NCBI RefSeq assembly: GCF_040958095.1 | Contig: NC_091214.1 | Location: forward strand, 6,961,100-7,025,099 | Reading direction: 5' to 3' | From: Procambarus clarkii | Taxonomy: Eukaryota; Arthropoda; Malacostraca; Decapoda; Cambaridae | Length of the DNA: 64,000 nucleotides | The notes under the pieces: generated by a model | Databases searched by the model: none | What the model was told of the DNA's origin: nothing | The model's input: only the letters and a program-made list of their open reading frames with translations | Shown here: positions 21,701 to 33,200 of the stretch, one piece after another | Position numbering within the stretch: the first letter of the stretch is position 1 | How the letters are laid out: each line of letters begins with the position of its first letter | Position numbers and translations under genes: made by a program

Positions 21701-24700
21701 TTTAATACCCTACTAGCTGCCCTCTACTTAGTCAACCACTAAGTCCAAATTATAAATACACCTAGTAGTTTTCATATCACTACTTGATCGTACCGCCGGC
21801 AGCACTGCAAACCAGTAGACACTCAACGGCCAACCCTTGTGTTTCTTTCTATAAAATCTTGTTTCTGTGAGTGGTTATGACTACCCTGGTCGTAATGGTC
21901 TACCAACACCAGCCAGACACAATTAAAATTAAACCGCATGGTGAAAATGTGTCCACATGTCATACCAATCGTCTCTACCAAATATCTTATTTACACTAAC
22001 AGACTTTACTAAGTAAATATTAACTGATATAACCCACTGGCTGTTTACAACTTAATTACTTGTTTCCATAAAAACTCTCCAAGCCAGCCAGTAGCTTATG
22101 TTTAACAATTTAGTAATGTTCAGGCAGTGTTGCACGATGTACTGAACAAAACCTTTTGATTTCATAATTTGTTCCTTACAATTTCTTCTCACTCGAGCTC
22201 AAACTTTATCATAACCTTTATAAAGACAAATGTGGGAAAAACCTGCTGGGATTGATATAAGAGGAGACTACCAGGGACTTGTACTGAACTAAATTAAAAA
22301 TTTACTGTCTGCAAATTAATTCAACTAAAATCTCTAGCTAGGGTTGTAAATCCTAGATCCTCTTTTCCTAATGACAGACTGTGGGCTGTAAGGGACAGGT
22401 GGGGTGAATGACTTAGTTGATAGAAGTTCCAATCCACCTGTAGACAGGGATCTCACATCAGCTTGTATTTTATACAAGGATAAGATTTAATAAATTCAGT
22501 TATCTGACTGAACACTGGCTCTGTTTAAATCAGGGATTTAAACATACATAGTCTAACCCAGCACCATAACTATTAACAGCCAATATGTACTTATACTATA
22601 AACAACAAATTAAATTGTAAAAGTATAATAAATGACCTTAAATGTAGTCTAAATACTGTTAACTTAGTACTAGAAATTATATTCAATTAAATGAACTTAT
22701 ATGATAACTTAAAAATAACTAAGCAAGCAATTGATAACTTAATTTATATATTCAAGTATATATGCAATGTATTTAATTTATATGATTATGTAGTCAGCTT
22801 GACTGAATCCTTTTCCACACAATGGACACTCATGAGACTTTATTTAAGTATTGCGACTGAATCTTTTTCTGACAACTGGACACACATGAGGTTTAGTGCC
22901 TGGACAAGGACCTGCTGCTCATCTACAATATTAATAAACTTACTGAAATGTGAGGCTTAGCCTCGCTTTTTAACCAACAGACAGATTTATAGGATATTAA
23001 AGCTACACAAGCATACAATTGGCCAATCATATACCAAATAACCTTCAATATACTTCTCTGCCAGTCGGGGTGCCTGTCTGACAAGTTTGCCAGACTGATT
23101 AACTCTCTCTTGTTGAGTTTAGGCACGATATTTTGCTACAGCGTTGCTGTATGATGATCTGGTAGCGTTGCTACGTGATTATCCTGCAGTTGCAGAAGAA
23201 TGAGTGGAGATAAAGAATAGGAATGAAGGTGGTGGAAACCGCGTCACTGTGATCTCCACTAAACACTCTTATTTTATATGAATGTTCTAGGATTTTCCTT
23301 GTAGATATTGTCCAGGTACTCCCCCAGTTCTAGAGAGTATTCACTGGCGATGAAAATATTAGATAAGGTGTCCTTGAGCTGGTAATGTTCGCTAAGGATC
23401 AGTCACTTGTTCACTCAGTTGTAAACAAACGCAGAGTGCCTCGAGGCATCGTCGTGGGCGCTTCTCGCCCCCCGAGATCCTCCCCCCTCTCCCTTGAGAG
23501 GTAGCTTTCAATGAATATTGATTGATTATTTTTACAGTCTAGACTTATGATTAAGATAAGATGTGATTATAATATAATTAGATATAAGATTTAAAGATTA
23601 TAAGTAGTATTTGAAAGTACCACTGAATCTTATTAGGGATTCGATTTTTAATCTCTACCGGAAGCGATCAATGTTCCAATAGCTTTTTAATTAAGAAATC
23701 CTTCTAGAAGCTTCTGGATCCTTGAGAGATCATGTACAAAGTCACGTAGGCATCAAAAGGGCCCCTGTTGCGTACGTGTTCATGGTGCCATTGTCATCCA
23801 GGATCAAGCTATATAATGAATCTATAATGATTCTAATATGATTTTGATACGATTTTGATATGATATAGAAATTATACATTTCTTAGATGATTATTAGATA
23901 TGGTGGGTAAAAATTTCCCACAACAAACTCTGGTCATTACAATAAACATTAATATGTTCTTATTAAAGTGCAAGTTCCATATTTCACTACATTTTCATGT
24001 AGTGTCGTAATTTGTCAATTAAAAGGTTAACCAACTTGACAGATATAAGCTGATTTTATAGTGAAATTATCTGAGAGATGGGTTTCAGATGTTTGTACAG
24101 GAGCGTAATTTAAGTGCTTGTCATAGCAATTATTTTCCCTAGGTTCACTGTTACTTATGTGTGTGCAGAAAGTTTAATGCTATTATATTCATTATAACAT
24201 GGATAATTACAATATCCAGGTAAGTAACTGGTGGAATAAACTCTGAGATAATTTAAATATACATAAGTGTAGGAACCAAAATCCTATTATTGGAAATGTT
24301 TTAATAGTTGTCAGATTTTGACTAGTAAAGAAAAACTTTATGTGAGAGAGAAAGTCTTGTCATAGTAAGAAGCGTATATTTTATTACAATGTAAAGTGAA
24401 TAAAACAAAACAGGAAAAGCTTAAGCAGGGAATTTATAGAATTTACTTAAAGGTATTTTCTTAGCAATTTACCATTGAACCTAGACGGCAAAATACTATT
24501 CTACCTTTAATCGTACTTAAATATTTATAAATAATAAAAAAATTGAAATAGTGTAAACTGAGGAACAATTAATATGAAACTACATGCCGAAATTATAAAA
24601 AACTACATAAGAATACATAATGAATTCACAATGTGATATACCAGAAAATCTTTGGAGCAAGATATTGGGACCGATCCACCGTCCTACTCTTAATATTTTT

Positions 24701-25435
24701 TCTTATGTCAAAATCTCAGATTTTTAGGAGGAAATTACACTGATTTAAGCCAGTAGTAGATTACGTAAGCTCGATAAGTGACCCGGCTTCTGTGCCTATG
24801 GAAGATGGACACTCAGCGGATTTACTTATAGTGTGAGAGTATAAATCAGGCAACAAATGTGCTTGCTGCTTTGTCTGTTTACTTAAAAACATTGCTCTGT
24901 ACCCAGCATATCATTCTTCCTTCTTGCTCTCAGGAACAAGCCAGGTTTCCGCGTCTGTAAACTTGTCAAAACTGGGCTCCAACACCTGCTGGAGAGGAGC
25001 TGCTTTAACAAGACCCAACCGCTGGAGTCCACGTGGAGCCTATCGCAGCATCTGCCATCTGTTGGAGTGTTCCTCGACTCGAGCGTGACTAAGGACTCTC
25101 TGCTCGACCTCCAGCACCTGCCCTACTCCGGAAATGAGGAAACACCTGTCTCCTGGATGTCGCCGACCATGTATGGAAGCATCGGCATGTTGGGGACGGA
25201 CGACAGCTACAGGAATCTGGGGCTCGGTAGACTGGTAATCAAGGTCATGGGGAGGCTATATGCTAGCCAGGGCTTCATTCCTAACGCCCACGTCAGCTAC
25301 GACAACCCACCTTCTATAGCAACGTTCAGCAAGATACCAGGCTGGGAAAACACTCACACTGCCGCCTGGATGGCCTTCGAGCAGACAAATGGAATCAGTG
25401 AAATATCACAGGACAAAGATCCTCAATTACTATAG
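18769..25435 (+). CDS. glycine N-acyltransferase-like protein, copy A
   Basis: Predicted GNAT-fold enzyme of the GLYAT family, whose members transfer an acyl group from acyl-CoA to an amine such as glycine; substrate here unknown. Four coding exons: 18769-18861, 19537-19641, 20081-20316 and 24934-25435, all with GT donors and AG acceptors. They join in phase to 311 aa, close to the 295-300 aa of vertebrate GLYAT. Exons 1-3 give the GLYAT N-terminal region (ELADMLMADLPYSAT, HARGWLSTTTFYTLAA, then YRPNMDTELLR). Exon 4 gives the acyl-CoA-binding domain: LPSVGVFLD, PVSWM, YGSIGMLGT, the pyrophosphate loop R238-N-L-G-L-G243, and SYDNPPSIATFSKIPGW. The position of the catalytic Glu of mammalian GLYAT appears to be Ser227. 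The start is the first ATG after a conserved TATA motif, and copy B supports every boundary. Intron 3 (4.6 kb) holds a solo LTR. Confidence 0.85.
20317..24933 (+). other. intron 3 of gene A
   Basis: Phase-2 intron. It contains the empty insertion sites corresponding to the three retroelements of copy B (near 20995, 21568 and 22157-22169) and a solo LTR at 22231-23922. No coding content was recognised. Confidence 0.7.
22231..23922. mobile_element. fossil solo LTR
   Basis: A 1.69 kb sequence begins TGTGGGAAA and ends TTTCCCACA, and is flanked by the 5-bp direct repeat ACAAA (22226-22230 and 23923-23927). Copy B of the duplication lacks it. TG...CA ends with short inverted repeats and a 5-bp target duplication are typical of an LTR retrotransposon. 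No internal coding region is present, so it looks like a solo LTR left by recombination. The family (Gypsy or BEL) is not determined. It is likely younger than the segmental duplication. Confidence 0.7.
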
Positions 25436-25536
25436 CAAAATATATTTTATAAGTTCTAAAGAAGAACTAAATTCTTATAAATTAATTATGACAAATACAA
25501 TAATAATAATTAATTATTGTCATTATATTAATAATT

Positions 25537-25542
25537 AATAAA
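25537..25542 (+). terminator. polyadenylation signal of gene A
   Basis: AATAAA about 100 bp after the stop codon. It is conserved at the same distance in copy B (47287-47292). Confidence 0.6.
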
Positions 25543-25605
25543 CACAATTCCAATGTAACATATATTCCTCACTAGCATTGTTGCGAAAAGATTCAGCAAA
25601 AAAAT

Positions 25606-26607
25606 TAGTATAGTCAGCTGAATAACTAAAAGGTTCTGGTATTCATTCATCCCAAGGCCGAATTATTATGGAAGATCAATTATACCCATACACTGCTGTA
25701 GTTGACTTCTGTATGCATTATGGAACTGTACTGTAGTTTCAGGGAAAGCTAGTGGTTTGTAACAGACAATGGTATGAAAGATTGATAAAAAAGATGATGA
25801 CACTCGTATACCTGTTTTAAACTCCCACAAGTTGTTATGCAATACAACAATACAATATTAGCCAGAGTAATACTGTACTTCTATAAATTAGCACAGTACC
25901 ATAAGTAAATATGGTTTTCACTTCCAAGTAAATACAGTTACTTTGATGAGAGCACAAATGTATCACATAGAGTATGTGAAGAGTAACATTAAAGTCTAAT
26001 TCAGATACCTATGCTTTCAGATTATACCTATACCTTCAGATCCCTATACAGTATTCACTTTCTTGCAATTGCCATGGTATTTGGGTTTTAGTGCATAAGG
26101 TGCCCATCCTGCTTCCATTCAGCTTGGGACTGAATGCATTCATAAATGTTGATTTTATATCTTTTTTAACTTCTTGTCATATCCTTTTGGCACCATAAAA
26201 TATTAATTTATTTCCGATAATACGTCATAATGGGGATGCCCTAAAATTTTTAAACTGTAAGCACGATATTTGGTACAATTGCATATTACACATTAAAGGA
26301 ATATTTAAAGTACATGAAATAATATTGTACATACAGGCATACATGATAATGGGGGGTATGTCACTACATGGATACAGGCTCAATAGGGCTGCGGTACTTT
26401 CATACAGGATAATTTAACACCATAATGTAACTTTTGCCTTCAGGCCAAAACCCACATAAACTTAAAAACAACAGAAATGGAATGTTCTCAACTAATTAAC
26501 ATCACACTCACTGTTGCTAGCTCGAAATAAAAGCAGCTAACGTATTAGAACCTAACCAAAAACTAGATGAAGCCCAGTAACTACACACATCCTGCTTTGT
26601 ATCTATT
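25606..26607. other. spacer between duplication copies, nothing recognised
   Basis: AT-rich DNA between the two duplicated units, without open frames of interest or recognised repeats. Confidence 0.5.
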
Positions 26608-26655
26608 GAAGGGTTAAAATAGCAGATAAAAAATAAAATAGCTAAGGGTTATAGC

Positions 26656-26906
26656 AGTCTCCGTGGTGTAGTGGTAAGACACTCGCCTGGCGTTCCGCGA
26701 GCGCTATGTCATGGGTTCGTATCCTGGCCGGGGAGGATTTACTAGGCGCAATTCCTTAACTGTAGCCTCTGTTTAACGCAACAGTAAAATGTGTACTTGG
26801 ATGAAAAAACGATTCTTCGCGGCAGGGGATCGTATTCCCGGGACCTGCCCGAAACGCTATGCGTACTAGTGGCTGTACAAGAATGTAACAACTCTTGTAT
26901 ATATCT

Positions 26907-26937
<31 letters not shown>
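26656..26937 (+). mobile_element. tRNA-derived SINE with 30-A tail
   Basis: Near-identical to 13028-13316 in its tRNA-like head and body, with a short internal deletion before the GCCCGAAACGC module and a tail of 30 A. It interrupts copy B of the segmental duplication; copy A lacks it, so it arrived after the duplication. The homogeneous A tail also suggests a young insertion. Confidence 0.85.
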
Positions 26938-26940
<3 letters not shown>

Positions 26941-27509
26941 TTTCCTAATGTGCCAGAATGACCTATTGAGTAGTTGCTCAACTTAGAGTGATTGCCTGAT
27001 CCTATCCTTATGATGGCTCTACTGGCCATCATAAAGGTAGTTAGTCCATAGTTTAAGAGTAGGTCTTCCATTCTTTATAACTTGAGATGGTCCATAGTTT
27101 CATAGGTTACCCTATGGGTTAAATAACATATTATGTTATGTCTGCTCTACACTGAAGCTAGATCAATGTGAAACTGTTACCGCTTGTGTGAGTCGTATTA
27201 AACCCATTAAAGTTTAAGTACTGTAGCTTGAATTGAGATTTTAAAACTTGTTTTAAAATCTCAAAATGTTTTAAAATTTTAAAATTGATTTGTCACAATA
27301 AGATTAACCTTTATGTGTCTTGTTTGTAGAATTTTTAGTTCTATGACCTGCAGCCTTAACTATTATGGGAGATGATTATGATCCTCTCAGGTCCTCATCC
27401 TCTGGGATGATTTTCGTCACTGATAGTGAAAGAACAACTGAACTGAGAAGAATTAATATTCGAATAATTATAAATTATTAATTTAATTCTTATTAATTAA
27501 GAATTAATG

Positions 27510-27600
27510 CATTTCTTTAATATGCATTCCATACCCATCCCGTGGGCGGTGGTGGAAAGGGTTACAGAGGCACATAATCAGGCAAAGTGAAATTCACACC
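27510..27600 (+). repeat. interspersed repeat with GTGGGCGGTGGTGG motif
   Basis: Copy of the repeat at 15370-15640 (CCATACCCATCCCGTGGGCG, GGGTTACAGAGGCACATAAT). Confidence 0.5.
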
Positions 27601-27981
27601 AGTTACTCCATCTATCACCATTGTATTATGCAGGAAGAACCCCACGTCTATGGGTCATCCTATAAGGTTAGCAGACTTCTAGATGTTACCACTGCTAGGC
27701 TTAGGCTTGCCAATAAGTACCTCTAGGAGTCTGCAACATCTGCTGATGTAGATTTGACTATGTAAACTGTCGGCAGAACTATTCGCATACTTTGCGTCAT
27801 TATATAATGGCATGTGAAAAAAGTCGCGGAATTCAGAGATAACACGGTCAATGGAGTCCAAGAAATGTGTAAGTACGTCATTCATAAGAATAAACACTAA
27901 TCTCATGTAGTGTTAGTGGAAATTTTGTTTTTGTTTTTTATTAATATATTAGGTACATCATCTAATATATACATTAGGTAC

Positions 27982-28029
27982 ATATAGTCTAGGGTAGCTG
28001 CACATTAGTGCAGCTACCCTAGACTATAT
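27982..28029. other. perfect 22-bp hairpin
   Basis: 27982-28003 pairs without a mismatch with 28008-28029 around a 4-nt loop. One arm (GGGTAGCTGCACATT) matches the 3' tail of the LINE fragments nearby, so it probably arose by a fold-back event in such a tail. Confidence 0.75.
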
Positions 28030-28959
28030 GAAGGGGAGTACAAGGTAGCAGAGCCACATATAATTGTCTACGGAACTGACCACCTTAATTCATTTGAAGC
28101 TCCCCTAAACACATCTAATGGAACCGTTACTGTGCCTGGTAAGTCCACTACGGCCCGCTCCTGTGCCAGGTAAGTTACGGGCTCACCATAGCCCGTGCTA
28201 CTTGGAACTTGTTCCGAGTAGCTGAATCTATAACAACAACAACACCTCACGGTCGTCCCGGGAGCTCAGTGTGCTAGGCGTGTGGCAGGGTGAAGGACCC
28301 TGGCTGGCTGCCGCCCCTACAACATTTTCTTCTTGCTATAGTCGCAACAAGAAAGAGCAGCGCTGTGGATGAAAGAAGCTATTTACAGTTTCAAGTGTAC
28401 AAGTGTTTGAGAATCAGCAGCAAACATATTCAACATAAAGGTAAATTCTCTATTCATCGTACATAACAGGCTCCTGTGCTAAACCTAATTATATAAGTAT
28501 TCATCCAAAATAAGTGCCAGTTCATACATTATAAATTGTAATCGTGAAGGTACTACACAGTTGTGAAAAGTACCAGACATATCCCAGAAGTCCTCAAACT
28601 GCGCTACAGTACCAATTAAACTATGATAGTGTGTTTAGGGTAGGGGGGGACGAGGATAGGAGAGAAGAGTCATCACGGCCTTGAACCAGCGCCTCTCCAG
28701 CCACTTGCCAAATCAGTGATTTCAGAAAAATCGATTCAGAATACAACACGGCTTATTTACTCTCAGTAGACCAGCTTAATGAGTGAAGAAATAGATAGGG
28801 CAAATTAATAATCATTCAAAACTTACAAACACTTAATAATTAGTGACCAAGTTTAAACAGAAGACTTACGGAGAGCCATTAGCAACTGACCAAGTTGGAT
28901 ACTCATGATTAACAGCACAATAATCGACGGTGTAAGAAAGGATAAATGAAATACAGCTG

Positions 28960-29061
28960 AACGGTCACAAAGTGAAATTCATGTGGATTCCATCTCATGT
29001 TGGAATAGTACTCAACGAGGTGGCGGATGACTTGGAAAAACGTGCCTCATCAAAACCACAA
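28960..29061 (+). mobile_element. LINE RNase H fragment
   Basis: The + strand reads KFMWIPSHVGIVLNE, then ADDLEKRASSKP, matching the last RNase H motif of I-superfamily LINEs (compare FCWVPSHIGVSLNERAD in the full LINEs here). It is a different and older family. The same fragment, with the same right-hand neighbour, recurs at 63129-63217. Confidence 0.65.
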
Positions 29062-29695
29062 GTTGACATTGAAATTGAAATAAGTTTATTAAGGTAAAAT
29101 ACACTCAAAGGGATGAGGTAGCTTAAGTTATTCTCACCCTGTTCAGTACAACGTGCTCATACATATATAGACTCTTCACAAACAGTAAACATATTACCGA
29201 ACATTCTGAGTGATAAACATATACATTTCTTCCTTTACACGTGTAGTATGTTATCAGACGTACACACAAATACTTTTATGACTAGGTATATAGACAATTT
29301 GCAATAGACATTCAGACAATTCAACAAAAGGTTACAATCTTGGTGCAAAATTCTTATATTTCTCCAGAATATCATCAATCTTTCCGTTGTGACCCATCCA
29401 GGCTATTTGTTCAGGAATAGTCCTTATCTCAGTGTTGCTATATACATTAATCAACAGGCAATCAAGAACATAATGGGTGAGGGTGTGATTCCTTAACATA
29501 CCTCATAGTTTACACTTGGTGTCATTATCACTTAGATAATGATAATGATCATTTAGTTTAGAACCGAGAATTATATGTACAGGCAGCATAAGACATCCAC
29601 CAGACTGTGACATTGTAATTTCCAGAATTAGGCTGGGACATCGATATCCATAGCTGGTGGCTGCAGATAATGAATCCCCCCCAATGGTGAACATT
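29062..29695 (-). mobile_element. LINE 3' end fragment, minus strand
   Basis: The reverse complement gives THYVLDCLLIN, then IPEQIAWMGHNGKIDDILEK and YKNFAP. A 3' UTR follows, ending in ACCTTAATAAACTTATTTC and a CAATTT-repeat tail. It is a C-terminal Cys/His region plus 3' UTR of an I/jockey-like LINE. It joins tail-on to the RNase H fragment on its left and to another LINE end on its right. Confidence 0.65.
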
Positions 29696-29699
29696 CCAA

Positions 29700-30105
29700 T
29701 TGTAAACTATGTGAACAAGAGCTGGGACATACTCTCTAACACTATATCTGTGATTGCCCTGTTATAAGTGACTTCAGACCTAATGGTATAAGGTACTTTG
29801 AGTTCTGTAATTACTTCGTACACTAAGGAATACTGGAAGATATACTTATGCTGTACCCAGATTTTGCTAGTGAGGCTAATAGATCAGCCTTACATGTTAT
29901 GTTTTCACCTGATTCTTAGTCAGAGTTTTTTGTATTTGAAGCTGGTATTTTCTCCCCTGATTCCATGTATGACTAACCATCCTGTGAGATGGGAATATTA
30001 GATGAACTTATAGCTAGTTTTTGATCTCCATTGTGTAATCTTTCATATAGAATTGGGGTAGCTGCACATTGCTGTGTATTCCTAAGCCTGTTAAATAATA
30101 AAAAA
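29700..30105 (+). mobile_element. LINE 3' end fragment, plus strand
   Basis: The reading CKLCEQELGHTL, HYICDCPVISDF, then a tail ending GTAGCTGCACATTGCTGTG, is the same family as 10140-10480. It reaches to within 55 bp of the TATA candidate of gene B. Confidence 0.65.
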
Positions 30106-30157
30106 TCTTCAGAAACATAAATAGGAGCAACCAATTATTTAATTTTTAAATATTATT

Positions 30158-30165
30158 TATAAATA
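30158..30165 (+). promoter_or_regulatory. TATA-box candidate of gene B
   Basis: TATAAATA lies 77 bp before the start codon and corresponds to 18678-18685 of copy A. Homology with A begins only about 50 bp further upstream. Confidence 0.35.
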
Positions 30166-30234
30166 TCTTTTCAGTCACATGCTCGTATTTCCTACACTGT
30201 ATGCGTTTCTTTCAAGTGAACCAGCAGAGTCATC

Positions 30235-33200
30235 ATGGCTGCGCCAATTTTCACTCAAGTGACCAGTAGGCGCCAACTTTTGGAACTTGCTGACAGCCTG
30301 AAGGCGGACCTACCCTACTCGGCCACCGTGAGTTGATCCTCACCCCACTGTAGCTCCGGGAGAACTGTGGACTAGCTAAAATCTTAACACTTCCCGTAGT
30401 GACTTCCGATTTCTCCTGAAATTTCTTTCACTTCTTGAAAATGATTTTCAAGGAGTATTTCAAGAAGCTCCTTAAACTATTTTAATGAGTGACGATTATG
30501 GCTCAATTTAGTTTCAAGAAAGTAATTGAAATATTTCATTATTCATTGAACGCGAGACGACCTCCTGTATTCAGTGACTGAGTCGATTTCCCTTAAATTA
30601 TAACAATAAGTCAACTGTTCTTCCTTGGCAACAGTGAGAGGAAAACTGTTTCAGATATATTTTTGCTTTTTAAGATATATCTGATTTTGAGTTAGAGTTA
30701 CAAATACTTGTAGTTGAATATATTTATGGACTGAAATACATTGCTTTAAACATTCCCCCGCTGAAGGACTACAAAGTTTTGGTAATTATTATTATTTATC
30801 AAGTAAAATATTAAAAAGGCTTTGTTTTACTATAATATTGCATAATACCTTGTTCTAATATTATTTCATTTCGTAAAAGTCAGTTAATTAACAAGAATGA
30901 GGTCTTGAATGCAGATAGTTCTCCTTTTCAATCATAATTTTTGTTTAGTTGTTAACTTGAATGCAAACTGTGGCAGATGCACAACATCCTGCTCCTACAC
31001 GCTCGAGGGTGGCTGTCTACGACCACGTTCTACACCTTGGCTGCCCAACCACACTCTCACACACTCTTGTGGCAGAAGACGGTAAGTTCTGCGTATCTCC
31101 TACATCCTGTCCTCTCGCATAGTACATCGAATTTTGACGTATAACTCCCCTAAGACCAAAAACTGATGTGATACAAATCATAGCGTCTCGCAAAATCGAC
31201 GTGATGTTCAGTTTTCTATTCACGGATCATCGGTTTGGTTTGGTTCGGGCAAATTTAGTACATCATTTCTGTGATGTTGTGAAGCCGGAAACCATACGCC
31301 GCCAAAACCAAAATGTACTAACAGTTTTGGAATCAACCGCCTTCTTACTTCAATTATTCCAATCGTCTACCACTCTTTTTGCAAAAGATAATTTTATAAT
31401 ATTGTATGCCCCATTTGTTTCGTTAGATTGAATCTATGACCTCTTGTACTTCCGTGCGCGCATTTCGAATTAATAGAGACTTACAGATGCTGGTGTTCTT
31501 GCACTGTTTCTCTACCTCTAGAACGTGCCCTCCAGTATTGGCGTCTACTGCCGGGAAGCGGATTTCGAACAACTGATAGAGGCGCTGAAGGAGACGCCTC
31601 TATTGGACTGGCGACAACACCTGCTGATCGGTCATGTTCCCCACTTCCTGGTTGAGCCGCTGAAGATGCTGGCCCAAGAGCTGGGGAGCTCCCTCGTCAT
31701 TTGGGATCCAAATTACTCATTTACTTACCGCCCTAACATGGATACTGAACTCCTCAGGTTGGTACCTTACCATACAGTGAACTTTAAAGTGGCAATATCT
31801 ACCGTGCAGGATATATATATATACACCAAGAGTGTCCTCCATTTCTCGGTATACACATACTGAGAGTTTACTTTAATAATTGACTTTGTTCAGGGCTAAA
31901 GTATACTTGCTGGTTGGTCAGTAATCTAGTGTCAAGGCTTTAATAACCCTCGTGCAGTTGATAGGCCTTAAGTCTTAAATATAAATATAATATAATAATA
32001 TAATATAATAATATAATAAATAATATAATAAATAATATAATATAATAATAATATAATAAATATAAATAATATAAATAATTATACAAAATAGATAATATTT
32101 AACTGCAATGTCAACAATTCAATAGAATGACGATATTGAATACATTGTAATAAATGAGAATAAAATTTCAAAAGCTGACAAAAATCAACTTTTGATATGA
32201 TATATAAAAAATGATATCAGTCGAAGGATCAAAGTACATTTGGGTCCGCAGTCGTATATGCAAGTAAGTAATTAATTATCAAAAGAAGGCACCAAACCGG
32301 GAAGGCTATGTAGCACCATCAAATACGCAAAATAATCAGAGGGCGCTAAATATCACCAAGGATGCCAATACGAGAACAAAAACGCATAAGGCGCACGATA
32401 TCAAAAGTATCCGAGTCACCAAGAATTCTATTGAGGGAGAGGTGACCGCGAGGGGCGGTCGGAAAGCAAGACACACGCTCGTCCTGGAAGTCAGGACATT
32501 CAAGAAGGACATGCACGACCGTAAGAGGGACAATGCAACTAGGACAATAAGGAGCAGGGCGGCGCTCCATCAAGTGACCATGGGTTAAGCGAGTATGGCC
32601 AATACGCAACCTCGCCAGAGCTGTTTCCCACCGCCGGTTACGGTGGAAGGAGGACTGCCACGAGGAAACACAACATTTAAGAGTACGTAGCTTGTTACCA
32701 GTAACAGACAACCAAGAAGCCTGCCAACGGGTAAGGACTGAGGAATGGATAACCGGGTAAAAGTCGGAATACGGAATGCCTTTACGAGAGATGGGACAAG
32801 AGCGGACAGCCTTCTTGGCGGCAGCATCCGCACGTTCATTTAAAGACACACCAATATGGCTGGGAACCCAACAAAACTCAACCGACTTAAATTTACTGTG
32901 AACGAGAAACAGCCAATGCTGGATCTCGACAACTACTGGATGAACCGGATTAAAGGACCCGAGAGCCATGAGGGCACTACGAGAGTCAACAACAACTACA
33001 AAGGAAGACTGACAACGAGAAAGCAGGAGACGAAGAGCATAGAGAATAGCATAAAGTTCCGCTGTAAGGATGCTAGTCTCCGGAGGCAAGCGACACATAT
33101 AAGTGCGATCAGGAAAAACAACAGAGTAGCCAACACCGTCCGCTGACTTAGACCCATCGGTGAAGACAGAAACGGAGCGGGAGTGAGAAGAAAAGTGCTC

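Larger units (their letters stand above)
14680..25605 (+). repeat. segmental duplication, copy A
   Basis: Aligns in order with 26608-47355: matching blocks around 14720-15080 and 27040-27420, 15180-15330 and 27725-27880, 16025-16680 and 28245-28920, then all four exons and the introns of the acyltransferase gene. The similarity ends just past ATTCAGCAAAAAAA near 25605 and 47355. Unshared parts are later insertions or deletions on one side, such as the LINEs in B and the solo LTR in A. Confidence 0.85.
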
